Assembly (NCBI GenBank): GCA_023401595.1
Contig: JAEXDQ010000010.1
Coordinates: 57,518-121,517, forward strand
Length of the DNA: 64,000 nucleotides
Origin: Spirochaetota bacterium
Lineage (GTDB): Bacteria > Spirochaetota > Spirochaetia > Sphaerochaetales > Sphaerochaetaceae
Reading direction: 5' to 3'
Shown: positions 8,352-17,464 of the stretch, piece after piece
Layout: each line of letters starts with the position of its first letter
Numbering within the stretch: the stretch's first letter is position 1
Notes under the pieces: model-generated
Told to the model about the DNA's origin: nothing
Database searches by the model: none
Seen by the model: only the letters and a program-made list of their open reading frames with translations
Translations under genes and position numbers: made by a program

Positions 8352-9239
8352 TCAGCTTTCAGTCAAACCCGCCATCCGTATCATATCGTTGTTGATATCG
8401 AATGCCATTTTCAAAGCTGTCTTCCTGACATCCAAGGGCAGGAAGCGGGTATAGTTATGGCACTCATAGTTCCAGTACCCCTCGAAACCGATCTCTTTCA
8501 ATACAGGCATGATTTCCGCCCATTTCGTAGTTCCGAGGAATGGAAGCGTATGATCCGCATCGACATTCGTATCATGTACATGTACAACCTTCAGCAGTTT
8601 GCCCATCTGCCGTAAAGAAGCTCCGGTATCGATATTGGAACGGACGCCGTGTCCGAAATCCCAGCACAGGCCGAAAATGGAATCGTCCAAGGCGTCGTAC
8701 AGCTCCAACAGATCTTCCACGCAACTGCCGAACCTTCGTTTCTTCCGGTCTTCGACCATGTTTTCAATCGCCAGCCCCAGATTATCATATTTTCTGGCGG
8801 CATCGGCATACTTACGCATATATGTCAGATTGTACTCAAGCGAATCTTTCCGAGAATACCAGGCATCGTCACAGACGGAATAAGGATGTACGACAATCCA
8901 CCCGACCCCTAGCATGCCCGCGGCGTCGATGGACCTGCACAACAACTCTTCATGCCTTGCAAGCTCTTTTGCATCGGAGACCGGCCAGACATAAAAATGC
9001 GTATGGGCATACGGGAATGTAATTCCAAGCTGATCCCGTATCGAAGCGATCTTCGACACCCAATCCCTCCATGTCCGGTCGTCCGCAAGCGGCCCCCCTG
9101 GCAAGGTAGCCGTATGCAGATTCAGATCCACGGCCCGAAAGCCGGCTTCCCGGCATGCATGCAGACTCTCTTCTATCGTGAAATAGTAGGGAGTCTCAAG
9201 ATACATCTCATGAATATTGGTGGACGTACAGGGTCGCAT
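8352..9239 (-). CDS. Sugar phosphate isomerase/epimerase-like TIM barrel
   Basis: A 295-residue protein of the xylose-isomerase-like TIM-barrel superfamily. The typical strand-end motifs are present: GWIVVHP, LAIENM, LCWDFGHG, KVVHVHDT and GYWNYECHNY. The E, D, H and E residues in them are the divalent-metal ligands of the fold. Members epimerise or isomerise keto-sugars or inositol derivatives, or act as endonuclease IV; the sugar-catabolic context favours an isomerase. AAGGAGG lies before the start. It is the last gene of the leftward operon, behind the NanA-like lyase, and the operon holds a second paralogue at 12707. The substrate is not predictable. Confidence 0.8.
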   Translation of the reverse strand: MRPCTSTNIHEMYLETPYYFTIEESLHACREAGFRAVDLNLHTATLPGGPLADDRTWRDWVSKIASIRDQLGITFPYAHTHFYVWPVSDAKELARHEELLCRSIDAAGMLGVGWIVVHPYSVCDDAWYSRKDSLEYNLTYMRKYADAARKYDNLGLAIENMVEDRKKRRFGSCVEDLLELYDALDDSIFGLCWDFGHGVRSNIDTGASLRQMGKLLKVVHVHDTNVDADHTLPFLGTTKWAEIMPVLKEIGFEGYWNYECHNYTRFLPLDVRKTALKMAFDINNDMIRMAGLTES

Positions 9240-9277
9240 GGCGCTTTCCTCCTTCGTAGGCGATGTGCAGCGGTCTT

Positions 9278-10165
9278 CTAGAAATCAAAGGAGGACAATA
9301 GCCCCTGGCAGATTTCCTTATCGGCGGACGTCAGTTCGGCGAATGGCTTGCGGCATATGCCGTAGTCTACCCCCTCTCTTTCTGAAATAAGGTATTTGAG
9401 AACCGCAAACAGCTTGCCCGTCTTGTCGCTCATCGTGACAATATAGTCATTGATGACGGACTGGACGGCCAGCGCGGCCTGATAATCATTCGCAAGACAA
9501 AGCTTCCTCAATCTAATGATGAGGGGCGCGATAACATTATAGGTACTGCCTATCGCCCCGTCGCAACCTAGGGACAATCCGCAGATGGCCATTTCATCAT
9601 ACCCGTTGTAAACGATCAGGTCTGGATCGGAAGCCTTGATCTGCTGGAGCGCGAAGAAATCATTATGCGTGAACTTGAGCCCTTGTATCTTCCGATTTTC
9701 CCTGAGTCTGGCCATCAGAGAAGGCGTTATCACGACACCGCTGAATTTCGGCATATTGTAGACGATGAACGGCTTGTCCGAAGCGTTCGCAAGGTCGTTG
9801 TAATATCCCACAAGTTCATCGGGAGAGAACGAATAGTAGAATGGAGGAACGGAAGAAAGCGCATCCACGGCAAGTTTCGCCGAATGACGGACAAGGTCAA
9901 GAGAAAGTTCCGTACCGATCGCCCCGCAGTGGTTGATGACCGAAGCTCTTCCCCCGTTGGCTTCAAGCACCGCCTCAAGAACCTGTTTTCTTTCATCGGG
10001 AGCCATAAGGAAAGATTCTCCTGTGCTTCCATTCACATAAAATCCATCGACTCCCTGTTTCACCAGATAATCCACATGCTTCTGCAAGGAATCGAACATG
10101 ATGTTACCATCCTTGTCAAAGGGCGTCACCAACGCGGTAAAAATACCTGTAAGTCTCTCATTCAT
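9278..10165 (-). CDS. nanA: N-acetylneuraminate lyase-like aldolase
   Basis: About 295 residues of the DapA/NanA superfamily with sialate-lyase features: GSTGE (46-50), the Tyr in YNMPKFSG (Y136), the Schiff-base Lys in GLKFTHNDF (K164), then YNGYDE and GAIGSTYN. YNGYDE and GSTYN are typical of NanA rather than DapA. The reaction would be N-acetylneuraminate to N-acetylmannosamine plus pyruvate, or cleavage of a related keto-acid sugar. The start is set at MNERLTGIFT, preceded by GAGGTGG. No NanK, NanE or NagA is visible nearby, so a variant substrate remains possible. It sits 16 bases after the FAD oxidoreductase gene. Confidence 0.78.
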   Translation of the reverse strand: MNERLTGIFTALVTPFDKDGNIMFDSLQKHVDYLVKQGVDGFYVNGSTGESFLMAPDERKQVLEAVLEANGGRASVINHCGAIGTELSLDLVRHSAKLAVDALSSVPPFYYSFSPDELVGYYNDLANASDKPFIVYNMPKFSGVVITPSLMARLRENRKIQGLKFTHNDFFALQQIKASDPDLIVYNGYDEMAICGLSLGCDGAIGSTYNVIAPLIIRLRKLCLANDYQAALAVQSVINDYIVTMSDKTGKLFAVLKYLISEREGVDYGICRKPFAELTSADKEICQGLLSSFDF

Positions 10166-10181
10166 CACTCTACCACCTCTA

Positions 10182-11558
10182 TTATAGAATACAACCGGCT
10201 TCAATGAGCTTTTCTTTGATATCTCTTCCATCGACGGAAGCTACATGCTGTTTTCCGACATGAGCCAGGGAAGCTGCAAAACCGGCAGCTTGTCCGCCCA
10301 TCATCGCCGGGCCTGTTATCCGCATAGGCCCCAGAACCTCACGTTCCACACTGACGCATCTTCCACAGACAACCATGTTGTCAACATGCATGGGAAGCAT
10401 CACCGGATACGGAGCATAGACTGCGACATGTTTTCTCGTCGCATTTGGATTCGACACGGAGCCAAGCATAGGGTCGAAGCTCGGACGTTTGGGATCAGGC
10501 AGATCGAAGTTATAAGTGGTTTTCAGAACCTCATCGTCGTACCGTCTTCCCTGCATCGCATCATCCAAGGTCGTCCGAGTCCTACCGACGATCCGTCGAC
10601 TTTCCCGTATCCCCACACGATTCGCCGTAAGGCGCATGCGGGCATGTTCAAACCCAGGGAAATGTGTACGCATGATATCAAGCAATTTCGCAGACGACAT
10701 TCGGCCGTCGATCATCGCAGCGGAAATAGAATCGGCGTCCGTACCGTCTATCCCGACCTGCCGGAGCGTATTCACCATGCAGACATCTTTGTCGTTCAGT
10801 TCAATGGCAATGAATATTTCAAAGGGGAAGGTCCATATTCCGCGTGCGCGAAGATCTGTGATGATGTCAATCAGCTTCGGTTGACTATGGGCGTTCTGAT
10901 AGGCTACATACGCATCCATATCGACATTGTCGACATGCATGATCAAGGTCGCCGGCGTCATGAGGTGGTCTTCGTCACGGCCTTTGTCCACGGGACACCC
11001 GCACAGATATGAAAGCTGCGCGTCTCCGGTAGCGTCAACGAATGTCTCCGCCTCAAATATCCTAAATCCGGTCTGGTCATGGGCCACAACATACCTTATG
11101 ATACCGTCTTCGACATGAGCGGCTACGATACTCGTGAATAAAAAAGGCTTTACCCCGTTTTCAAGGATCAGCCCGTCCAGCTTCAGTTTCAGGGCTTCAA
11201 CATCACAGGCGATTCCTGCGGCCATTCTCGGGTACCACCCGAAAGGATTGTGATGGATATCTATGGTATCAGGGTCTACCGCATTCCCCTCAGCGATCAG
11301 CTGATCCGTGATTTCATCAAAAAGACCGCCAACCTCACGAACCATCGTCCGGGAAGCTTCATCCCAACGCCTCCCCCCTAGCAGATGGCAGACGCCTCCG
11401 CTGGTCATATTGCCGCCGAAACATCCGCTCTGTTCAATGAGGGCGACACACAACCCTTCTCGTGCGGCCTGTACCGCGGCAGCGATGCCTGCCGGCCCAG
11501 CGCCGCATACGACGACGTCGAACCGTTCCGTCCTTGTGATTTCAACACTGAATTTCAT
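10182..11558 (-). CDS. FAD-dependent oxidoreductase (FAD_oxidored family)
   Basis: A 458-residue flavoprotein. The N-terminal Rossmann motif VVVCGAGPAGIAAA binds the ADP part of FAD. It is followed by SGCFGGNMTSGG, typical of this PF12831-like family, by DATGDAQLSYLCG, by GIRESRRIVG, and by the C-terminal GPAMMGGQAAG flavin-contact loop. No signal peptide or membrane segment is seen, so it is cytoplasmic. Its substrate is unknown; the position between a GntR regulator and the NanA-like lyase suggests that it oxidises the imported sugar acid or alcohol before cleavage. A paralogue lies at 19224, just outside the operon on the other strand. Confidence 0.82.
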   Translation of the reverse strand: MKFSVEITRTERFDVVVCGAGPAGIAAAVQAAREGLCVALIEQSGCFGGNMTSGGVCHLLGGRRWDEASRTMVREVGGLFDEITDQLIAEGNAVDPDTIDIHHNPFGWYPRMAAGIACDVEALKLKLDGLILENGVKPFLFTSIVAAHVEDGIIRYVVAHDQTGFRIFEAETFVDATGDAQLSYLCGCPVDKGRDEDHLMTPATLIMHVDNVDMDAYVAYQNAHSQPKLIDIITDLRARGIWTFPFEIFIAIELNDKDVCMVNTLRQVGIDGTDADSISAAMIDGRMSSAKLLDIMRTHFPGFEHARMRLTANRVGIRESRRIVGRTRTTLDDAMQGRRYDDEVLKTTYNFDLPDPKRPSFDPMLGSVSNPNATRKHVAVYAPYPVMLPMHVDNMVVCGRCVSVEREVLGPMRITGPAMMGGQAAGFAASLAHVGKQHVASVDGRDIKEKLIEAGCIL

Positions 11559-11568
11559 ATCCTCCCCC

Positions 11569-12237
11569 TCAACTCCTGTCCGATGGCCAAGGCTTACCGC
11601 TTCTGATATGGTATCTGATCGATTCTTCCGCTTTCAGCATATCGTCGGTACATAGATTGTCGACCAGATCCACATGCAGCTGGCTTTCGGTCCAGGGGGT
11701 ACTGCGCATGGTATTTATCTTGTAGAAAAAACCGACCCTATTGATGCGGACGAATTCATGGAACAGACTTTTTATTCCTGCGAGATTCACCAAAGAAGCA
11801 TGGAAAATCGTTTCCATTTTCGCATGTTCAAGCGAGTCGACAGGAAGCTCGTCCATGCTGGCGGCATAGGCTCGAAGTTCATCATAGTTGGAGCGGACCT
11901 TCTCTCCGCAATACAGGCAGGCGGCCTCGACTTCAAGAGCCTCACGCACGACAAGATGTCCAAAGATATCAGAATCCTTGGCAGGACTTACAATGGTTCC
12001 TTTCCTCGGCAACGTAGAGACGAAACCCTCCTGTTCAAGAAGGACGAGAGCCTCAAGAACAGGAGCGACGCTTACATTCATTTCTTCGGCGAGCTGACGG
12101 CGATTCAGTACTTGTCCGGGCACAAGCTCCTTGTTCATGAACATGGTGATAAGCCTGCTGTATACAACGCGCTGCAATGAATCTCGTTTCGTATTGAATA
12201 CATTGAGATCTTCTTCCGCAAGAATCACTTTTTCCAT
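11569..12237 (-). CDS. GntR-family regulator (FadR/FCD type)
   Basis: About 222 residues. An N-terminal winged helix (LNRRQLAEEMNVSVAPVLEALVLLEQEGFV, positions about 44-73) is followed by a helical FCD ligand domain with the metal/ligand histidines expected in ETIFHASLV and YHIRSGKP. FCD regulators usually bind sugar acids or other carboxylates and repress their own operon. It lies inside the operon, between the small transporter and the FAD oxidoreductase, so it most likely controls this operon. I start it at MEKVIL because AAGGG is 9 bases upstream; an ATG three codons earlier is possible. Confidence 0.83.
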   Translation of the reverse strand: MEKVILAEEDLNVFNTKRDSLQRVVYSRLITMFMNKELVPGQVLNRRQLAEEMNVSVAPVLEALVLLEQEGFVSTLPRKGTIVSPAKDSDIFGHLVVREALEVEAACLYCGEKVRSNYDELRAYAASMDELPVDSLEHAKMETIFHASLVNLAGIKSLFHEFVRINRVGFFYKINTMRSTPWTESQLHVDLVDNLCTDDMLKAEESIRYHIRSGKPWPSDRS

Positions 12238-12254
12238 ACACTCCATCCCTTTGG

Positions 12255-12710
12255 CTACCTCTTGCCGTTGCCGATCGTTATCAGGGCGACCGCGATACAG
12301 CTCACAATGATTCCAAGCACATGCCAGACATTGATCCGTTCCCTGAAAATAAACACACCGACAATAATCGAGGTAAAGAATACTGAAAATACTGAATAAA
12401 CGACATACATGGAAGCTCCATATCCGACCAACAGGTGATTAATCGCAAAATAGAGGACGAATAACGCGAACCCGCAGACCACAGCCCAGAAGAGTACTTT
12501 CGGACTGGAGAAAAACTTCGATACGGACAAGGAATCGTCCTTCGTCGAGAAACCGACGACCATGTTGCAGACGAAAAAGACGAACGCCGCGATTCCAAGG
12601 AAAAAATAGAGATTATTCACAGGCGCGGCCTTTTTCTGCCCGTAGGAAAGCAAGGCGTTGCCTACGGCCGCAATCACCGCATATAGAATAATCATTACAT
12701 TCGCACTCAT
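12255..12710 (-). CDS. Small DMT-superfamily membrane protein (single EamA-type domain)
   Basis: A 151-residue integral membrane protein with four to five hydrophobic helices (about 5-24, 34-54, 71-93, 97-122, 127-147). It has the YVVYSVFSVFFTSIIVGVF and FRERINVWHVLGI patterns of a drug/metabolite transporter half domain. Full EamA proteins have ten helices, so this half-size form would have to dimerise, as small multidrug resistance proteins do. Its ATG overlaps the stop of the upstream isomerase gene. In this operon a role in solute movement is plausible, but the direction and substrate are unknown. Confidence 0.75.
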   Translation of the reverse strand: MSANVMIILYAVIAAVGNALLSYGQKKAAPVNNLYFFLGIAAFVFFVCNMVVGFSTKDDSLSVSKFFSSPKVLFWAVVCGFALFVLYFAINHLLVGYGASMYVVYSVFSVFFTSIIVGVFIFRERINVWHVLGIIVSCIAVALITIGNGKR

Positions 12711-13504
12711 ATATTATAAGCCTCCATCAATTTTGCGGTAGTCACATAAGCGGATTCAGCGGTCATGTCATTCAGTTCAGGACGTTCGTCCCTCTCGTGA
12801 ACTATTTCAAGATGCAGATCCCCGGCGTACCTCGCCTGACGCAATGCGGTGAAAACCGCACGCCAATCCAGCGCGCCCTTGCCGGGAACAATATGATAGT
12901 CCTCCCGACGACCATCGCTGTCGGCGACATGGAGACCGTACAGCAGGGAACCATACCGCGAAATCAAATCGGGGACATCAAGTCCAGACGCCAAGGCATG
13001 GGCGAAATCAAGATTCACCCCCAAAGAGGGAACCTTGGCCAAGTAATAGTCCATGTCAACGGAATAAATCTGGTTTTCCAGTGCGACATGAAGTCCTTTC
13101 AGACCGGCTTCACCACAGAATCTGCGCAACAACTCAAGATTTTCAACCTTCGGTTCGGCCCTCCCCTGCGTTGGCACATATGGATGAGTGACAATCGTAC
13201 CGACGTCCATGATCGAACAAGCCTGTAGAATCCGACGTTCCATCAGCTTCTGGGCGATAATATCCGTAGACGGCTTGGGCGCATGCAACTGGGTAAAGAA
13301 CCTCAGCTCCGCAAGAATCTTCGCACGAGCAAGACATTCCTCCTCGTCGCAATCGACAAACAGGTTGAACGCATTGCGTTCATCCATTTCCCCACAGAGG
13401 AACCCTGCGTGCCGTATCCTCTGGACATTCTCCATGACGGTTCGCAAGGGGTCGGGCCCGCCCTTCTCGAGCAGAAAGAATCCCGTCCATAAGCCTATTT
13501 TCAT
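12707..13504 (-). CDS. Sugar phosphate isomerase/epimerase-like TIM barrel (second copy in operon)
   Basis: About 265 residues of the xylose-isomerase-like barrel, with metal-site strand ends GTIVTHPY, VALENQIY, LGVNLDFAHAL, YGLHVADSDGR and DLHLEIVHE. I start it at MKIGLWTGFF, whose ATG overlaps the stop of the upstream ABC ATPase gene and follows GGGGCGG; the longer frame to 13627 lies inside that gene. It is related in fold, not closely in sequence, to the protein at 8352. Two such barrels in one operon suggest two successive isomerisation or epimerisation steps, or one enzyme and one related lyase. The exact reaction is unknown. Confidence 0.8.
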   Translation of the reverse strand: MKIGLWTGFFLLEKGGPDPLRTVMENVQRIRHAGFLCGEMDERNAFNLFVDCDEEECLARAKILAELRFFTQLHAPKPSTDIIAQKLMERRILQACSIMDVGTIVTHPYVPTQGRAEPKVENLELLRRFCGEAGLKGLHVALENQIYSVDMDYYLAKVPSLGVNLDFAHALASGLDVPDLISRYGSLLYGLHVADSDGRREDYHIVPGKGALDWRAVFTALRQARYAGDLHLEIVHERDERPELNDMTAESAYVTTAKLMEAYNI

Positions 13505-14499
13505 TGTTCCGCCCCTTCTTGAAAAAGATGGCAGGCCACGGTATGCCCCTTCTCGACCTGTACGGTCTTTGGTTCCTTCTCCCTGCATACATCCACCGCA
13601 TAGGGGCATCTTGTACAAAAAGGACATCCTTTGGGCTTGTTCAGAGGAGACGGAACTTCACCGGTCAATTCAATTCGGCTTCTTGTTCTTTCACGGGCGG
13701 GATCAGGCGTAGGAACGGAAGAAAGAAGCACTTTAGTGTACGGGTGCAAGGGATTCTTGAACAAGGCCCTTTTGTCAGCCGTTTCGACAATCTTGCCTAG
13801 ATACATGACGACGATACGGTCGCTTATATGTCGCACGACGCTCAGGTCATGGGCGATGAAAATATAGGAAAGTCCCAACTTCTCCTGAAGATCCTGAAAC
13901 AGATTGATGACCTGGGCCTGAATCGAAACATCCAATGCCGCGATCGGTTCATCGCATATCAGAAGTCTTGGATTCAAAGCCAGCGATCTGGCGATACCGA
14001 TCCGTTGTCGTTGTCCGCCGGAGAACTCGTGGGGAAAACGATTCATATATCTCGGATCAAGTCCTACAGTCTCCAAAAGCTCCTTCGCTTTTTCCTGACG
14101 CTGGCCGCGCGTGATTATCTTGTGTTCCAGCAACGGGTCGGTAATGATGTCAATGACACTCATCCGGGGATTCAGGGAAGCGTATGGATCTTGGAACACC
14201 ATCTGCATCCCATGTCTCAGCGGAAGCATCTCCTTTTGGGAATACTTCGATATGTCCTCCCCGTCATAGAAGACCTTTCCTCCCGTAGGTTCAATCAGTT
14301 TGAGGATGGCTCTGCCTGTAGTCGTCTTGCCGCAGCCCGATTCGCCCACCAGACCTACGGTTTCACCATCGTGGACATCGAAGGAAACACCGTCAACGGC
14401 TTTGACCTCAGCAACGGTCTTCTTGAAAAGAATCCCCCGTTTCACTGGAAAATGCACATGGAGGTCCTGTACTCGCAGAATCGTCTTCGTCTCTTCCAT
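13501..14499 (-). CDS. oppF: Oligopeptide/dipeptide-type ABC transporter ATPase (OppF/DppF)
   Basis: About 332 residues with Walker A GESGCGKTT, Q-loop VFQDPYASLNPRM, signature FSGGQRQRIGIARSL, Walker B LLICDEPIAALD and the C-terminal Opp/Dpp extension whose cysteines (CPFCTRCPYAVDVC) resemble the Fe-S segment of this group. It is one of two ATPases of the importer encoded at 13501-19078. I start it at MEETKTIL after GGGGGCGG. Families of this type import peptides, nickel or oligosaccharides; Haemophilus ducreyi SatABCD, a sialic-acid importer, is of the same class. The NanA-like lyase in this operon makes a sugar or sialate cargo reasonable. Confidence 0.88.
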   Translation of the reverse strand: MEETKTILRVQDLHVHFPVKRGILFKKTVAEVKAVDGVSFDVHDGETVGLVGESGCGKTTTGRAILKLIEPTGGKVFYDGEDISKYSQKEMLPLRHGMQMVFQDPYASLNPRMSVIDIITDPLLEHKIITRGQRQEKAKELLETVGLDPRYMNRFPHEFSGGQRQRIGIARSLALNPRLLICDEPIAALDVSIQAQVINLFQDLQEKLGLSYIFIAHDLSVVRHISDRIVVMYLGKIVETADKRALFKNPLHPYTKVLLSSVPTPDPARERTRSRIELTGEVPSPLNKPKGCPFCTRCPYAVDVCREKEPKTVQVEKGHTVACHLFQEGAEQ

Positions 14500-14509
14500 A
14501 TTCCGCCCC

Positions 14510-15481
14510 CTATGCATTGAAGCAGGCGACGCTATGGCCGCCGCCCCTGTCTTCAAGAGATGGACATGCCGAAAGGCATTTTTCAGACGCCCGGCTGCAT
14601 CTTGGCGCAAACGGACATGACACGATTTCGTGTGTCAATATCGGAGGATACCCGCCGATAGAGGTAAGCCGCTTCGTCTCCACATCGACATCCGTGGACG
14701 GAAGACTCGCAAGCAGCCCCTTCGTATACGGATGCAAAGGACGATAGTACAGATCATCGACACAGGACTTCTCGACAATCTTTCCTGCATACATGACCAC
14801 TACCGTATCCGCAAGCCCGGCGACGACGCCGAGGTCATGAGACACCCACATGATCGACATGCCCAATTTTTTCTTGATATCCTTCATGAGATCGAGAATT
14901 TGGGACTGGATCGTAACGTCAAGCGCCGTAGTCGGTTCGTCCCCTATGAGGACGCTCGGTTTACACATCAGAGCCATCGCAATCATCGCCCGTTGCCTCA
15001 TACCGCCAGAAAACTGGCTTGGATAATCTTTGAGACGGGTTCCCGGCGACGGAATCCCAGTAAGCTCCATCAATCGTTCCGCTTCTACAAGAGCCTCCTT
15101 CCGCGAACTCCTGAAATGCGCCATATGGCCTTCGACCATCTGATCTCCGATTGTCATGACCTGATTGAACGCAGTCATGGGATCCTGGAAAATGACAGAA
15201 ATCTCACGTCCTCTGTAGGGTCTTAGCTGTTTGTTTGAAAGCTTGACCAAATCCGTCTTGCCTTTGTAGACGGCGCTTCCCTTCTCAATTTTTCCAGGCG
15301 GCATCGAAATGAGCTTGAGCAGGCTCATTGAACTCACCGTCTTTCCACAACCGGACTCCCCCACTACGCCAAGTGTCTCGCCTTCGTGAAGGGTATAGCT
15401 GATTCCGTTGACCGCATGAGTCGTCCCGCTCCGCATATGGAAGGCGACTTCAAGCTCTCTGACTTCAAGAATAGGTTTCAC
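14510..15481 (-). CDS. oppD: Oligopeptide/dipeptide-type ABC transporter ATPase (OppD/DppD)
   Basis: 323 residues with Walker A GESGCGKTVS, Q-loop IFQDPMTAFNQV, signature FSGGMRQRAMIAMAL, Walker B VLIGDEPTTALD and the C-terminal cysteine segment CPFAPRCSRASEKC of Opp-type ATPases. It pairs with the OppF-type ATPase 10 bases downstream and energises the OppBC permease pair upstream. It is intact and of normal length for the family. Confidence 0.9.
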   Translation of the reverse strand: MKPILEVRELEVAFHMRSGTTHAVNGISYTLHEGETLGVVGESGCGKTVSSMSLLKLISMPPGKIEKGSAVYKGKTDLVKLSNKQLRPYRGREISVIFQDPMTAFNQVMTIGDQMVEGHMAHFRSSRKEALVEAERLMELTGIPSPGTRLKDYPSQFSGGMRQRAMIAMALMCKPSVLIGDEPTTALDVTIQSQILDLMKDIKKKLGMSIMWVSHDLGVVAGLADTVVVMYAGKIVEKSCVDDLYYRPLHPYTKGLLASLPSTDVDVETKRLTSIGGYPPILTHEIVSCPFAPRCSRASEKCLSACPSLEDRGGGHSVACFNA

Positions 15482-15492
15482 CTCAGGCCTCC

Positions 15493-16389
15493 TCAGATAT
15501 TCATACGCGGATCAAGAGCATCACGCAGTCCGTCACCGATGAAATTGATGCTCAGAACGGTAAGTGCGATCATTATCCCGGGGGGAATCCAGAGCCAGGG
15601 CATGGTTTTCAATGTGACAAGGCTCGAAGCGCCCTTGAGCATGTTGCCCCATGTCGGAGTCGGCAGGGAAACGCCAAGTCCCAGAAATGAAAGGCTCGCC
15701 TCGGTCATGATGGTATCGGCCATGTTGAATGTCGTATTCACAATGATCGGGCTGATCGCATTCGGAATGATATGCACGAACAGCGTCTTGAACCGGTTGA
15801 TTCCCAAGGCTTTATCGGCCTCTATGAACTGCCGTTCACGGAGATACAGTATCTCTCCCCGCGTGATTCTGGCCGCATTCGTCCATTTCAGCAGAGCGAT
15901 GGCCACCATCGTGTTTCCAAGGCCGGGGCCGAGAATTGAAACAAGCACCATGCAGATTACCAGAAACGGAAAGCACATGATCGTATCTGTAAAACGCATG
16001 ATGACCATATCGGTCTTGCCGCCGAAAAATCCGGCGATTCCCCCGAGCGTAATACCAATGAGCGTTGAACAGATCGCCGCGACGAACCCTACGGAGAGGG
16101 AGACCCTGCCCCCCAACAACAAGCGCATGAACACATCGCGCCCCAAGGCGTCCGTCCCGAACAGATGCCCTGGCTGCGGTCCCTTGTTGATAGCCGCATA
16201 GTTCAGGTCGAAAGCCGTGGCGTTATTACCAATCATGGGATAGAAAATCGACATGAGAACAATGACGGTCAGCATGACCAGCCCTATTACGGCCAGTTTG
16301 TGCCTGAAGAACCTCATCGCCGCTTTTCTGAAAAAGCTTTCAGATACGAATACTTCCATTTTGTCGTTTGAAATTGCTTCCTTGACCAT
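15493..16389 (-). CDS. oppC: Oligopeptide/dipeptide-type ABC transporter permease (OppC/DppC)
   Basis: 298 residues. An N-terminal helix (about 31-51) is followed by the LFGTDALGRDVFMRLLLGGR segment typical of OppC/DppC, then five further membrane helices and the EAA coupling loop around EADKALGINRFKTLFVHIIPN. It forms the inner-membrane channel with the OppB-type permease encoded 9 bases upstream. The product ends RDALDPRMNI, the usual DppC terminus. Confidence 0.9.
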   Translation of the reverse strand: MVKEAISNDKMEVFVSESFFRKAAMRFFRHKLAVIGLVMLTVIVLMSIFYPMIGNNATAFDLNYAAINKGPQPGHLFGTDALGRDVFMRLLLGGRVSLSVGFVAAICSTLIGITLGGIAGFFGGKTDMVIMRFTDTIMCFPFLVICMVLVSILGPGLGNTMVAIALLKWTNAARITRGEILYLRERQFIEADKALGINRFKTLFVHIIPNAISPIIVNTTFNMADTIMTEASLSFLGLGVSLPTPTWGNMLKGASSLVTLKTMPWLWIPPGIMIALTVLSINFIGDGLRDALDPRMNI

Positions 16390-16398
16390 ACATACCTC

Positions 16399-17355
16399 TT
16401 ATTCATATCTGATACGTGGATCTACCGCCGCATATGCGATATCCGTCAGGAGATTGCTGACAAGGACGATCACACTGGAAAAAAAGCAAAGTCCCATGAG
16501 CAGACTGTAGTCACGCTGAGCCACGGCGGTATTGAACAACGTCCCGAGACCGGGCCATTGGAAGACCTGCTCTATCATGATGGCGCCAGAAAAAAGGACG
16601 GGGATGTTGATACCGATCAGAGTGATGATGGGGATGAGCGCGTTTCTGAGGGCATGATCCTTGATGACCTTGCTCTCTTTGATACCTTTGCTTCTTGCCG
16701 TCCACATGAAATCACTATGAAGGACTTCAAGCATGCTCGCTCTGCTGTACCGAAGGAACTCGGCGATCCGGAGGACGCTCAAGGAGAGCGCGGGCAGGAA
16801 CAGATGCATCATCAGGTCGGAGAAGCTCGTATTCCCCAACCTATGCATCCCTCCCGTAGGAAAGACGGGATGCTGGAGCGCAAATACATAGATAAAAAAC
16901 ATACCGACGAAAAAGATAGGGACGCTCCTCCCTACAAAACTCAGCACAGTGAGGACGTAGTCGCCGATACTGTATTGCTTTATCGCGGAAAGGACTCCAA
17001 GTATCACCCCTATGATTATTGAGAACACCAAAGAGGTCCCCATCAGCAGAAGCGTGGGCCCCAGACGAAGCTTGATCATCTCCATGACGGATTCATAGGT
17101 GACCATGCTCGTACCGAGATCGCCATGAATCAGCTGATTGAGCCACCGGAAATAACGAACAAAGACAGAATCATTGAGCCCCATGTTTTCCTTCATCAGG
17201 TTGATCGCTTCTTCCGTTACCATACCCTCGCCACCGGCAAACATCGCCATGGCGGCATCGCCCGGCATCAAGTTTGCAAGGATAAAAATGATAACTGTAA
17301 CTAGAACAAGCATTGGAATTGCTATCAGAATTCTTCTAATTACATATTTTCCCAT
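16399..17355 (-). CDS. oppB: Oligopeptide/dipeptide-type ABC transporter permease (OppB/DppB)
   Basis: 318 residues. It begins MGKYVIRRILIAIPMLVLVT, the standard OppB/DppB N-terminal helix. The long periplasmic segment, the membrane helices and the EAA loop (TARSKGIKESKVIKDHALRN) are present, and it ends DPRIRYE. It is separated from the upstream binding-protein gene by 109 bases containing a stable hairpin, which probably lowers permease expression relative to the binding protein. Confidence 0.9.
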   Translation of the reverse strand: MGKYVIRRILIAIPMLVLVTVIIFILANLMPGDAAMAMFAGGEGMVTEEAINLMKENMGLNDSVFVRYFRWLNQLIHGDLGTSMVTYESVMEMIKLRLGPTLLLMGTSLVFSIIIGVILGVLSAIKQYSIGDYVLTVLSFVGRSVPIFFVGMFFIYVFALQHPVFPTGGMHRLGNTSFSDLMMHLFLPALSLSVLRIAEFLRYSRASMLEVLHSDFMWTARSKGIKESKVIKDHALRNALIPIITLIGINIPVLFSGAIMIEQVFQWPGLGTLFNTAVAQRDYSLLMGLCFFSSVIVLVSNLLTDIAYAAVDPRIRYE

Positions 17356-17415
17356 CGTCTCCTCCGAAGAACACGTTCCTGACTGTAACTGAAAACATTT
17401 CTACTACAATCAAGC

Positions 17416-17437
17416 GTCGCCGGATTTCTCCGGCGAC
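17416..17437 (-). terminator. Hairpin between binding-protein and permease genes
   Basis: On the transcript GTCGCCGGA pairs perfectly with TCCGGCGAC around a GAAA tetraloop. There is no U-tract, so it is more likely a 3'-end stabilising or partial attenuation hairpin giving excess binding protein than a full terminator. Confidence 0.6.
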
Positions 17438-17464
17438 TGAAAACCAGTTCGCTGTCAAGCGAAA

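Noticed and set aside
9278..10165. Assigning the DHDPS-family gene as dapA
   Set aside because: The YNGYDE and GSTYN motifs and the catabolic operon context fit sialate-lyase-type enzymes better than lysine biosynthesis.
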